Below are positions 42,010 through 52,540 of a DNA stretch of 64,000 nucleotides, one piece after another; the stretch's first letter is position 1; each line of letters opens with the position of its first letter. The notes beneath the pieces are model-generated. The model searched no databases, was not told the origin of the DNA, and saw only the letters and a list, made by a program, of their open reading frames with translations. Location of the stretch: contig CM077010.1 of assembly GCA_039090855.1 (NCBI GenBank), positions 43,356,905 through 43,420,904 of the forward strand. The letters run 5' to 3'. Made by a program: the position numbers and the translations under genes. The stretch is from Macrothele yani (Eukaryota; Arthropoda; Arachnida; Araneae; Macrothelidae).

Positions 42010-43839
42010 TCGGTCCTGCTTCTTGATACCAAGCATTCTGACCCTAAAACAGTATTAGTGACTGTCCAAACTCCTCAGTTGCCTGATGTATTCTTGACAA
42101 TTGAAGATATTATTGTGGAGACAAAGTTCGACACTGGTTCTGAAATATCAGCCCTAAATACGAAGTTTTGCACTGACAATTTTCCTGCAATACTCGTTCA
42201 GCCTGCGACGCAGTATTTGCGAGGTGCAAATAACGAAATCTTCAGTATCACAGGAACTGTCACATTATCTCTAGGGCTGGAAAAGGCTCATTTTACGCAT
42301 TCTTTCCTGCTTATAGACGAACTACCTGTTAAATGTCTAATGGGAATGGACTTTATTAATACGTTTCAAATAACTCTGAATTTCGTACAACATGTGATTT
42401 CCTTTCCGGAACCTGTCGAAATGATTCCTACGGTTCCTATGGATATAACGAGTTTGTTATTGAGTAACCAATTGAATGAGAGGCAACGAAACCAGCTTTC
42501 TCTACTTTTACAGGAAAGCCCTGGTTTATTTTCTGATCAACCTGGTTTCACACAGGTGGTTTATCATGTCATTGACACTGATGGTTCGAAACCGATAGCG
42601 ACGAAACCTTACCCTTGTGCTCCCCATAAGAAACAGGAAATGCAACGTCAAATTTCTGAAATGATTAAACAGGGCATAATAAGGGGATCAACAAGCGCCT
42701 GGGCTGCTCCTGCCTTTTTGGTTCCAAAGAAACAACCCAATGAATTTCGTTTCGTGACAGATTTCCGCAAGCTCAACCAAGTCACAAAAACGATCAATTA
42801 TCCACTACCTGTCATGTCGCATATTTTGCATGACCTGTCATCAACTAAATGGATGTCAACCTTGGATTTGGCGAGTGGATATTGGCAGGTGGCGGTATAT
42901 CCGGACTCTGTCGATAAAACAGGCTTTGTGACTCCTTTTGGGGCTTATGAATACCTGCGTATGATAAAACAGGCTTTGTGACTCCTTTTGGGGCTTATGA
43001 ATACCTGCGTATGATAAAACAGGCTTTGTGACTCATTTTGGGGCTTATGAATACTATGCTTTGAAACGTAACTAGCTTCTGCACCTGCTACTTTCCAAAA
43101 GCTTATGGATACGGTTCTCAGACCTGTTCTGGGTCCCCATGTGCATGTATATTTGGATGACATTATTATTACATCCGAGACTTTTGACGAGCACCTTTCT
43201 CTGCTCAAACAGGTGTTCCAACTCATATACAATGCTGGCTTGACGTTAAAACCTAGTAAATGCTAGATAGCGAATGACGAGATTGTATATCTGGGGTTGA
43301 AAATCACTCCCCACGGCGTATTTACGGATAATGAAAAAATTAGGCCTATTGTTGACTTTCTTCGGCCTAAAACAGCAAAAGAACTATCACGCTTTCTGGG
43401 AATGACCGGATGGTATCAGCAGTTCGTCCCCGCTTATGCTACAATCTGTGAGCCATTGTATGCTTTGAAACGTAAATACAAGAAGTTTGTTTGGACACCT
43501 GAGGCTAACGCTGCTTTTGAAACACTGAAGTCTGCGTTGACTCAGCCTCCTGTGTTGGCTTTCCCGGATCATACTAAAGAATTTGATATTTATACTGACG
43601 CATCCGGAGTTGGTCTTGGTTGCGTTTTGTCACAAGCTGGGCATCCAATAGCTTTTGCGTCTCGTACTTTAGCCAAAGCTGAACGCAATTATTCAGCTAC
43701 GGAAAGTGAATGCCTTGCTGTTGTGTATGCTCTTGATAAATTTCAATGTTATCTTAACGAATTGACAGTTAACATCATTACGGATCATTCTGCCCTTCAG
43801 TATTTGAATTCTGCTAAGCACCTATCTCAAGACTTATGA
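42010..43839 (+). pseudogene. pol: gypsy pol: protease, reverse transcriptase, RNase H
   Basis: The aspartic protease is marked by VETKFDTGSEISALNTKF (catalytic DTGSE) and CLMGMDFINTF. Reverse transcriptase follows: KQGIIRGSTSAWAAPAFLVP, FRFVTDFRKLNQVTK, STLDLASGYWQVAV, then VHVYLDDIIIT (the catalytic YLDD, at 43150). RNase H has FDIYTDASGVGLGCVLSQAG, YSATESECLAVVYALDKF and NIITDHSAL. Between GYWQV and YLDD a 50-bp segment is present three times (42921-43050), followed by a stray 17-bp copy of downstream sequence; together they introduce stops at 42979 and 43069. TAG at 43264 lies after LTLKPSKC. The domains are otherwise well conserved. Confidence 0.9.
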
Positions 43840-46348
43840 AGTGGGCTCTGAAGTTACAAGAGAGCAATATCAAAATTTCGTATCAGCCAGGTCATAAGAA
43901 TCAATTACCGGACGCATTGTCTCGCGTTCCGATTAGTGGGGTCCCCACAGAAACTACTAATGGATGTCAGCCTTTACTTCTAATAGCTGATATAACATCC
44001 AGAGAGCAGATAATGGCAGAATTAATAAATGATCCAGATTTTGGGGATATCTATAATTTTTTGCTTGCGGGTTCGCCCCTACAAAGTGATCCTTCTCTGG
44101 CTGGAAGGACACAGCATTTTGAAGTAATAGAGGGTCTTCTTTACTATACAAAATTTAGGACTACTAGGGCAGAGTTTCGCCCATGTATTCCGCGAACCCT
44201 TAGAATGGCCCTTTTAAACGAATTTCATGACAAACCTCTTGCAGGCCATTTAGGTTTTCGCAAGACCCGTTGTAAATTGCGGGATGTTGCCTATTGGCCT
44301 GGCATGTACCAAAGTGTGCTCGCATACGTTCAATCATGTCACTTGTGTCAGATTAATAATTACCGTAATGTAAGACCGGCCGATCACTTGAAATCTAGTT
44401 CAAGTTCTCATGTTTTTGATATTATTTCAATAGATTTATTGGGACCTTATCCTTTATCTGTTCAAAATAAAGCTCGTTACGTTTTAGTACTAACTGATTT
44501 TTTTCTAAATGGGTTGAAGTTTTTCCCATTAACGCCGCTACGGCAGAAGTTATTTGTAATGTATTAATTAATGAAGTATTCTCTAGATATGGTTCACCTA
44601 ATAAAGTAGTTTCGGAGTATGGTCCTCAATTTATTTCTGACATTTTTGAAAGAATGTGTGCGAGACTACACATTAAGCATAAATTCATTTCCCCATATCA
44701 TCCCCAGAGTAATCCTGCGGAACGCGTAAACCGCACGCTAGTGAAAATGATTGCTACATTTGTCATAGATCATCACGAGCGATGGGATGACCATCTGGAG
44801 CTTTTTTCGTTCGCCCTCCGCTCGTCTGTCCACGAATCTACTAAAATTACTCCTGCAGAACTTTTTCTGGGTCGCAAAATTAAAACCACTTTTGAAAATT
44901 TAACGGGGATTATCGACGAATTAAACCAGCGACCAACTCCGCAATCAGTACGAATCATGGCTGAAAAAGCTCGTGTTGCAATGCTAGGAGCACAAGCGGC
45001 TCAAGCAAGATACTATAATACTAGGCGTAGGGAACCAGATCTTGTCGTTGGAGATCTCACTCTCGTGGAAACGCACTTTCAGTCTTCTGTTTCTCATACT
45101 TTAGTGAAGAACTTTGCACCCAGCTACGAAGGTCCATATCGGGTGGCGAATGTGTTTGAAAATAACATTGTTCTTGAAAAACCTGACAATCAATTTCAAT
45201 ACGTACACGTTGCTCAGTGTCGCAAGTATCATGAACGAAATATCGATTTTATAATCAACCCTACTCAACCTATATCTCACGATCAACCTCCAGAAATTTT
45301 GGACGAACCAACAAACATTTTTGAAGAATCTCCAGTGATTTTTTCTTCACCCTCCCCTCCTCAAGACGGGTTTCCAAACACGCAACCTGATTCTCCCATG
45401 AGACGAAGTCACGAATCAAGTTCTTCAAATACTAGTATCGTTCCTTTCCCTCCAACCATTGCCAAGACTATTGCTGCGCCGTTTTCTGATAAGTCTGCAC
45501 CAACACAAGCTCCTACTTCCTTGAATACCTCGTCAGAGAGTATTCCTATAGGCAGAAATAAACATCGCCCTGCACGACCACTAAATTACAGCAGCGACTC
45601 AGAGGCTTCGGATATTTCTGATTTATCAGTTATGAACAATAATTTGTCTATTCCTAAACGTCAGACACCAATGACAAACCGTCCAGCACCACCAAAAGCT
45701 GGTCGAAAACGTAGCTTGTCTGCCCAATCTGCTTCGCCGCAACAGCGACGAAGGCAGAGATCCTTGCATCCGCCCGGGTTTCGCCCCTGGAACCTACGCT
45801 CAGGGCAAACAGGGCCGATGCCTGCTGCTACTCTCATGCCACGAGGGCGAAAACGAAAACAAACGATGTGGCCGGAGCCACGTCCGTCCAAAAGAATGCT
45901 GGAAGGACAACACGGGCCCCAGCACAAAGGGACTACATATCAAAAGCCTGGGGGAGCCCGTTCCTGTCAGCCGCAGGAATTTCCTGACCGCCAGACTTCG
46001 GCCGTTCCTGATCGACGGACGTCAGCCGTTCCTGACCGTTCCTGTCAGCCGCAGGGATTTCCGGACCGCCAGACTTCAGCCGTTCCTGACTGACGGACGT
46101 CAGCCGTTCCTGACCGTTCCTATCAGCCGCAGGGATTTCCTGACCGACAGACTTCAGCCGTTCCTGACCGACGGACGTCAGCCGTTCCTGACCGTTTCTG
46201 TCAGCCGCCAGGATTTCTTGACCAACAGACTACCGATGTTCCAGATCCATTCAAGTCCTTGATACGCTCTAAGCCACCTGAATTTACAAGTCCGATTAGG
46301 TCTGGAAAACGTTATCGTACTAGAGTTTTTTATGCGTCCTCGAGATAA
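43836..46348 (+). pseudogene. gypsy integrase with GPY/F module and long C-terminal tail
   Basis: Continues pol after a one-base frame change near 43830 (KWALKLQESNIKISYQPGH). The zinc-binding HHCC is seen as FHDKPLAGHLGF with SCHLCQ. The core has IISIDLLGPY (first Asp). A second frame change near 44540 leads into VVSEYGPQF, where the usual SDNGPQF Asp is Glu, then YHPQSNPAERVNRTLVKM (catalytic Glu). The GPY/F module is FAPSYEGPYRVANVFENN. Beyond it are about 300 residues of Ser/Pro-rich, then basic, low-complexity tail. A TGA at 46091 interrupts; without it the frame would run to TAA 46346-46348. The tail has a 78-bp repeat. Confidence 0.85.
45968..46215 (+). repeat. In-frame 78-bp tandem repeat in the integrase tail
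   Basis: CAGCCGCAGG landmarks fall at 45968, 46046, 46124 and 46202, exactly 78 bp apart. Each unit is 26 codons, such as FPDRQTSAVPDRRTSAVPDR plus SCQPQG. The exact codon-multiple spacing keeps frame, apart from one CGA-to-TGA change that makes the stop at 46091. Confidence 0.9.
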
Positions 46349-46896
46349 GTAAGTTCTCGTGGACAGGTTCTTTTCTCCGTTTGTTGTTTTTCCTGCACGA
46401 CCAGTTGGCGTGTCAGAATTTCTTTTTTTCGTGTGGGCCTATGCATTCTTTTTTGTGTATATATTTGTTTTTTTTTTATATTTCTTCTATGTCCATCTAC
46501 TAATCCAAATTTTTTTATGTATATCTATGTGCTTAGGGGTAAAATAATAAAATTGTTACTGTTAGGCAACTCCAGGCAATCTTCGCTGCTAATACAGTTG
46601 GTGTGTATTCAACGAATAATGAGAACGTCATTTGAAATTAAAAAAGTGATTCCTGCTAGGCAGAATAAAAGGAAGGTATGCCGATGCAGGTTTGTTTTGT
46701 TCAAGTATAAAAAGTGTTTCACAGACGAATACAGATTTCTTGATTTTGTCATGCCAAGTTTGATATTGTACATACTGCTGCCACCAAACAACAAAACAAA
46801 AAAGAGGTCGATAAACGTCAATCAACGAAGTGTAAGACTTACACTCCAAAATTGCTAGGTTTTTCGAAAAACACAAAAAAAAAAAAAAAAAAAATT
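46349..46896 (+). other. gypsy 3' untranslated region
   Basis: Sequence between the end of the integrase tail and the polypurine tract. It contains T-rich runs and, at 46874-46894, a run of about 21 A. An AT-rich frame encodes mainly Phe and Tyr and is not considered a gene. No env-like signal peptide or transmembrane protein was identified. Confidence 0.6.
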
Positions 46897-46908
46897 AAGG
46901 GGGAGATG
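46897..46908 (+). other. Polypurine tract
   Basis: AAGGGGGAGATG directly before the 3' LTR; the expected plus-strand priming site. Confidence 0.8.
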
Positions 46909-46909
46909 A

Positions 46910-47589
46910 TGTAAGGTATACTCTCGATTCACTTTCCTTTTGATTTTTACTATCTCTGGTTATTTTATTTTCCTATGTAAATTATCTTCTTACTGAACGA
47001 GATGTTATTTCACCCGCTGAATGAGATCTGGCAATGAGTGTAAGTCATGACGTGGTGGTAGCCAGTATAAATAGGCGCGTTCAACGATACCAAGAGAGAG
47101 CTTTTGTTGATGTGCGTAGGGTGAGCTGTTGTTTATGTGTCAGAGAGCGTTGGTTTATGTGAAAGACAGCGTTTGTTGTTGTACGAAGTGAACTGTGGTT
47201 TATGTGTAACGAGATCTTCGTTTATGTGAGAGCGAAAAGTGGACCAAATAAAAGATTGCTTTCGTAAGTACGTCTTTCTCAGTTCATAGTTTTGTCAGAT
47301 CTCTGTCTGGCTGTTAGGTTTATTTCATTTAGTGTTATTAGTAACAACCAGCATAAGACTTTATTCATCTTAATTACTACTACAACATTACTACCAGTTA
47401 TAAGCTTGTTCATTATTGTTACTACACTACTAGCAGGAAAGTTTATTCATGATTTAGTTAACAAACAACAACCATTACTAGAAGAAACTAGTAGCAGAAG
47501 CATTAGAAGAAGCATTATAAAGCATTATAACATTAGTGAAAGCTATATTCACTATAATTAGCTTGGTAGTAGAAGTCATATTCATTATA
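46910..47589 (+). repeat. 3' LTR (680 bp)
   Basis: Nearly identical to the 5' LTR, with one fewer 22-bp unit. TATAAATA is at 47066-47073. It ends TTCATTATA followed by GTTT, the probable target duplication. Confidence 0.92.
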
Positions 47590-47710
47590 GTTTCTTTTTC
47601 TTCATTTTGACCATAAGGAAACACGCGCCACAATGCTCACATATGCCAAAACAGCACTGGTAGAACCAACAGCCACATTCGTTTTTGTTCTACGATACTA
47701 TTGAAACCCT

Positions 47711-49165
47711 TTTAACATTACAATAGCCGTCTTACGCACGTTAAAACTATAAAGATAAAATAGATAATATGTTAAAACTAAAAGAAACATGAGCTCTTTC
47801 GGTTCGTCCAGGAACCATCTTCAGATGTAATTAAGAAACAGCAGAGTGAGAATATTTATAAGTAGGCCTAATGCCTATTGCGCGTGCGTAACAAGAAACT
47901 GGGTCTTAGTACTTGTTGTTGTGTGGGTATGACCATGTCTGTGGCGGTGATTGGTCAGTCGCGACGATCATGTGTTTCTTTTGATATCACAGAATACCAA
48001 AGTGATGGCACACACGTGGGGGCGAGTCGTTACAACATTTATCCCCCAAGTAATTAATCATAATGCCCTCGGAAAGTAAGTGGGCATATTTATTGTTCGG
48101 GGAGGTTACAAAGCTAGCTTCCCACCATGATAGCACGTAACTTCCCTTACTAACAATTCGTGAAACGGAGGTCTTGTTATTATGCATTCTAATGCCATAC
48201 ATGTGCTCCTTTTGTTTAATTTAGTAACTCCTCCATGTGGATCCCACGTAATTGGTGTTTTGTCCCTCAGTGTGGTTACGAAGCAAAAGTATCAGGTATA
48301 CACCATGTCGGGATTCCATGTTGGCCAGATCCCGGTCTTTTCTTACCAGTTGAAAAATGCTAGTAGTTGTCAAGCCAAAATCCAATCTGAAGGGGCTGCA
48401 AATCTTTTTCAAAGTACGGGTAATTTGTGGATCATATGTAATGGAACCCACAAATGTTCTATTCTTGGTTTCACGTGCTAAAGTTAACATCATGGTGTTA
48501 TTAAGTTTCTTGTAAATGGAGTCAAAGATCCCGGAACCATATCCATGCCTAGTTGCGATATTCTTAATCTTACGTAATTCCTGTAGTTTTAAGGCACAGT
48601 TCGATGAATGTGAAATCGCACGCCGAAACAGATATGGAAAGGCTGCCAGTGTATGACAAGGTGGGTGGCTTGGAAGGAGTGTGGAATAATACTTGGGTTC
48701 GATATGGGTTTCCGGTAACCTGATGTTTGAAAACCATTTTACATAGAATTCTTGGAAATACAGATGTCTAAGAAAGATAAAGAGCCGCCGATTTTTACTT
48801 CAAGAGTTAGCTTTATAGCCGGGTGTGGGCCGCCCCGGTGGCGCAGTGGTCCAAGGCGCTGGCCTCTGATCGTTCGTCCGTAAGGGGTCCGGATTCGAAT
48901 CCCGGCCAGGCATGGATGTTGTGTTTGTCTTACGGCACTGGCTCTCTCCCTTCCCTGGAAGCAGTGACCCTAAATTAGGGACGAGCGACTGCTTATAGCC
49001 CATTCAGTTGCTCACGGTGGTCGTTAAACCTCCAATAATAAAAAAATAGCCGGGTGTATAGAAGAGAGTTGATTCCTAAATTCCAAAAGGCTTTCGTGCG
49101 TGTCATGCCAGAATAAAAGAATGTCGTCCACATACCTTAAATACGGATTTTCAACATAAGTTTAA
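47711..49165 (-). pseudogene. Penelope-like element, copy A (RT end, GIY-YIG nuclease, 3' UTR)
   Basis: Read on the minus strand from 49165: ENPYLRYVDDILLFWHD (reverse-transcriptase catalytic YVDD), then after the SINE insertion KLTLEVKIGGSLSFLDICIS and YRKPISNPSIIPHS. FVGSITYDPQITRTLKKICS is followed by the nuclease: SRHGVYLI (GIY), NYVGSTWRS (YIG), KEHMYGIRMHNNKTSVSRIV and YAHLLSEGIMINY (Glu). The 3' UTR carries CTGAAGATGGTTCCTGGACG. Reverse transcriptase joined to GIY-YIG is the hallmark of Penelope-like elements. The copy is 5'-truncated within RT and frame-broken. Its 5' end abuts that of copy B. Confidence 0.85.
48827..49045 (+). mobile_element. tRNA-derived SINE, full copy B
   Basis: 219 bp, same family as at 7.9 kb: CCCCGGTGGCGCAGTGGTCC (A box region), GGATTCGAATCCCGG (B box), GGCTCTCTCCCTTCCCTGGA, and an AATAATAAAAAA tail. 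The 12-bp direct repeats ATAGCCGGGTGT at 48815-48826 and 49046-49057 are identical, a clear target-site duplication. It splits the Penelope-like copy A between the YVDD and SFLD motifs. Confidence 0.95.
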
Positions 49166-50124
49166 GGGAAACCCATATCGAATCCAAGTATTATTCCACA
49201 CTCTTCAAGCCACCCACCTTGTCATAAACTGGTAGCCTTCCGATATCTGGTTCGACGTGCGATTTCACATTCATTGAACTGTGCCTTAAAACTACAGGAA
49301 TTAGGCAAGATTAAGGATATCGCAATTACGCATGGATATGGTCCCGGGATCGTTGACTCCATTTACAAGAAACTTAATAACACCATGATGTAAACTTTGG
49401 CACGTTAAACCAAGAATAGAACATTTGTGGGTTCCATTACATATGATCCACAAATTAGCCGTACTTTAAAAAAGATTTGCAGCCCCTTCAGATTGGATTT
49501 TGGCTTGACAACTACTAGCATTTTTCAACTGGTAAAAAAAGACCGGGATCTGGCCAATGTGGAATCCCGACATGGTGTTCACCTGATACCTTTGTTGGTA
49601 ACCACAAGGAGGGACAGAACACCAATTACGAGGGATCCACATGGAGGAGTTACAAAATTAAACAAAAGGAGCACATGTATGACATTAGAATACATAATAA
49701 CAAGACCTCCCTTTCACGAATCGTTAGCAAGGGAAGTTACATGCCATCATGATGGGAAGTTAGCATCGTAACTATCCCGAACAATAAATATGCCCTCTTA
49801 CTTGCCGAAAGCATTATGATTAATTTCATGGGGGATAAATGTTGTGACGGCTGACTCCCCACGTGCGTTCTATCACTTTGGCTTTCTGTGATATCAAAAG
49901 CAACACATGATCGTTGCGATCGACCAATTACGGACCCAGACATGGGCGTACCCACACAACAACAGATGATGAGACCCAGTTTATTGTTACGCAAACGCAA
50001 TAAGCATTAGGCCTGCTTATAAATATGCTCACTTTGCTCATGTTTCATTTAGTTTTAATATATCATCTACAGTATTTTATCTTCATAGTTTTATCGTGCG
50101 TAAGATGGCTATTGTGATGTTAAG
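49166..50124 (+). pseudogene. Penelope-like element, copy B (inverted partner)
   Basis: The inverse of 47711-48712 over almost 1 kb, with many substitutions. The plus frame gives FVGSITYDPQISRTLKKICS equivalents, SIFQLVKKDRDLANVESRHG, then GVHLIPL and a degraded nuclease with indels. The 3' UTR (AGTTTTAATATATCATCTAC) ends at GTGCGTAAGATGGCTATTGT. It begins only after the RT catalytic region (AGGGAAACCCATATCGAATC), so it is more truncated than copy A. Confidence 0.83.
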
Positions 50125-50818
50125 AGTACCATACTAGACAGGAATTTTATTCTATTTATTCAATATTGAAACCATTGTGTTTAGACACCATAGCAATCGT
50201 TGCTGTTTTGAATTATCGTGCCGTTGACAATGCCGAGTGCGTTCGGAGCCGTTTTGGTGAGGGCCGGAAAAATGGTCCACTGGAAAAGTGGCCACACTGC
50301 GATATGAGGGTCATAAAGTTGTTCGGCATAAATAGATATGGCGTTGTTATATTTTCTTGTACTTGGATAATTACTATGCATAGAAATATTTCTTTGATAT
50401 ACCATCATTATTAAGAAATTAAAACATTATAATAATTTTATGATCAAAAGACGAAGAGGAGAACTGGCAGCAGAAAAGACGATTGAAGAAAAACTGACCA
50501 TAAATATCTTAGGGGAACATATAAGAACTGCACATTTGAGTTATTTGACTCAGGCATAAGACATTAATTACAAGGTCTTAAGCCTTGGCCTTTTCAGCTA
50601 TTTTTTAACACAGTGCCCCATGTTCGTAAGGTTCGCATACGTAGAATATTCAATCATGTCTCAAATTTTAGTTAAACAAAATGCTTTTCTTACAGGGCCC
50701 TAGGCCTGGGCGTTTTTAGAAAATTAAATCCACGGTTTAATAACTAGTAACAATACACCAATTATGAAGAAAATAGGAAAACTATTCTAGTTTTCCGATT
50801 TATTGGAGTAAACATATG
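50125..50818. other. No gene recognised
   Basis: Short open frames only; nothing supported. Confidence 0.4.
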
Positions 50819-50819
50819 T

Positions 50820-51044
50820 AAATAAACGTTTCCAAGATTTCGCACATCAACCAGGCGGATTCTTCAAGGAAGTTAGAGAGAAACTGCCAGATGCTTTTTC
50901 ACGAAATTTAGACAGAAACTTCCAGATGCTTTTTCAAAGAAGTTAGGCAGAAATTGCCAGATGCCTTTTCAAGGACGTTAGAAAGGAGCTGCCTAACTTA
51001 AAAAACCCATCTGGTTGATGTCTGAAAGCTTGGAAACGTTTATT
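50820..51044. mobile_element. Small foldback (MITE-like) element, 225 bp
   Basis: AATAAACGTTTCCAAGATTT, then CGCACATCAACCAGGCGG at the left is the inverse of CATCTGGTTGATGTCTGAAA and GCTTGGAAACGTTTATT at the right, about 35 bp with few mismatches. The inside is four ~38-bp units with GAAACTGCCAGATGCTTTTT. The ends match those of the 33.24-kb foldback element (CCAAGCTTTCGCACATCAAT). Confidence 0.8.
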
Positions 51045-51248
51045 TATATATGCCTACGCCAATAAATTGGATTACTAGCATAGTTTTACTATTTTCAAAA
51101 TCCACGGTACTTATGTTCTTAAGGTTTACCGATCTAGTAATTAAGTAACCATTTTTACTCAGGTACAAAGTCTTAATAAAAAGGCATTGGCCTGTCTTTT
51201 TTGTAGCATTTTGTGAGAACAATTTGTAAGATTCACATAGTTAGTAAA

Positions 51249-52540
51249 TATTGGGTTGGGGTGAATGAAATGTCCGGCAAAGGACCAGCACAAGAGGTCG
51301 GCGAGAACGGAAAGGTAGGGAAACTTACCTAGGCAGAATAATCCCCCTCGGCATCGACACATAGTTGCCATTTGTCCAGCATGATCCCGGAACGAAAAAG
51401 TCTTGTGGCTGGGACCCGAGGAAGTCATCAACTACACGTTAAACCTCGTTGTCTGTCGTAAACTGTTTCCCGGGCAGGAAGTGATCCAGGCGACGATACA
51501 GATAACAGTCTGTCGGAGACAAGTTCGGATAACAGGCAGGATGAGGCTGTGCTTCATAGCCCAAGGTACTTAGTGTCAGCATCGTTCGTTGTGCGACATG
51601 AGGGCGGGCGTTGTCCTGTAGCAGAAGAACACCATGCCTGTTGACCAAAGCCGGTTGTTTCAGCAGCAATTTCCGGTGCATCTGGTGTAATTCAGCACAA
51701 TAAGGTTTTGCAGTGATAGTTTAGCCTCTTGCCAAGAAACACCGATGAACTGTCCCGACTGTGGACCACCAGACAAGGAGCATTATCTTCTTGGTGCGTA
51801 AGGGTTGCTTAGGATGCCGTCAAGCAGGCTGTACTATACTTAACCATTGTGCAGATTGTTTCCGATTTTCAAAAAGGACCCACTTCTCGTCACAGGAGAC
51901 GATTCGATGCAGTAGAGGTTCCTGTTTATTCGTGGCAAACAGAGGCGTGCAGACTTCCAAACACCTAGTCTTGTTGGCAGTTGTCAACTCGTGCACCAGC
52001 CACATGTCCAGCAGCTTTCTGACCTTACCCAGCGTAGCCCGGCGCCGAACAACTGTCGTGTGGTGGACACCTACCTCTGCCGTTATATCAGAACACGTTT
52101 TTTCGGGGCTCCGCTTCAACCATACGTAACAGAATATCATCAGAAACAGCAACACGTTGGTGACCAATTGCTTCGTTTTGCCGGTCGGTACCTCCCCTTC
52201 GAAACTTCACAAATCATCGCCAAATGGTTCGTTCTTTAGCTATATTCTTCCCGAAGGCTTTGTTGCGTTTCGAGAGCGGCAGTTCTTGCAGAATGGCCCG
52301 GTTTAAATTCATACAGGAAGATGACTCTCAAATCCGGCGTCTACATGTTTCCTTTGCAAGTCACGTTACGCCCACACAAACCACGCCTGAACCTTGTTCT
52401 TCACACGCGTGCTAGCTATTTATAGTAATTCTGTGACGTAATACCCGCCGCAACACCTGTGGGTGGTTCCATTTCACTGTGGTGGGGGCATGTCTCCACT
52501 GCTCGTTCGCGCCGGGAATTTCATTTGCCCCAACCCAATA
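51249..52540 (-). mobile_element. mariner transposon with matched TIRs
   Basis: TA+TTGGGTTGGGGTGAATGAAA at the left (51249) and, inverted, TA+TTGGGTTGGGGCAAATGAAA at the right (ending 52540); similarity extends to about 28 bp. The size is 1292 bp, normal for mariner. Confidence 0.92.
51430..52330 (-). pseudogene. mariner transposase (DD34D), decayed
   Basis: The minus strand shows the second HTH and linker (DITAEVGVHHTTVVRRRATL, GKVRKLLDMWLVHELT) and HRIVSCDEKWVLFEN (first Asp) in the open segment 51820-52167. After a break, GVLLLQDNARPHVAQRTM (second Asp) and YPNLSPTDCYLYRRLDHFLP (third Asp, 34 residues after the second) appear in 51439-51681. Stops lie between the segments and upstream in the first HTH region. 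All three catalytic Asp are retained, so loss of function is due to frame breaks. Confidence 0.86.

Larger units (their letters stand above)
40125..47589 (+). mobile_element. Ty3/gypsy LTR retrotransposon, nearly complete, pol broken
   Basis: The two long terminal repeats start TGTAA.GTATACTCTCGATT and end TTCATTATA. They flank a primer-binding site, gag, protease, reverse transcriptase, RNase H, integrase and a polypurine tract in the order PR-RT-RH-IN that defines Ty3/gypsy. The base run GTTT precedes the left LTR and follows the right one, a probable 4-bp target duplication. Pol has stops at 42979, 43069 and 43264, with frame changes near 43830 and 44540. No envelope-like gene is seen; a long low-complexity tail follows integrase instead. 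Confidence 0.93.

Noticed and set aside
46359..46858. Possible env-like frame after integrase (Phe/Tyr-rich)
   Set aside because: Composition follows T-runs; no signal peptide, cleavage site or transmembrane layout of an envelope protein can be recognised.
51159..51431. 90-codon frame spanning the mariner left end
   Set aside because: It crosses the transposon border and matches no host protein; a chance fusion of flank and element sequence.
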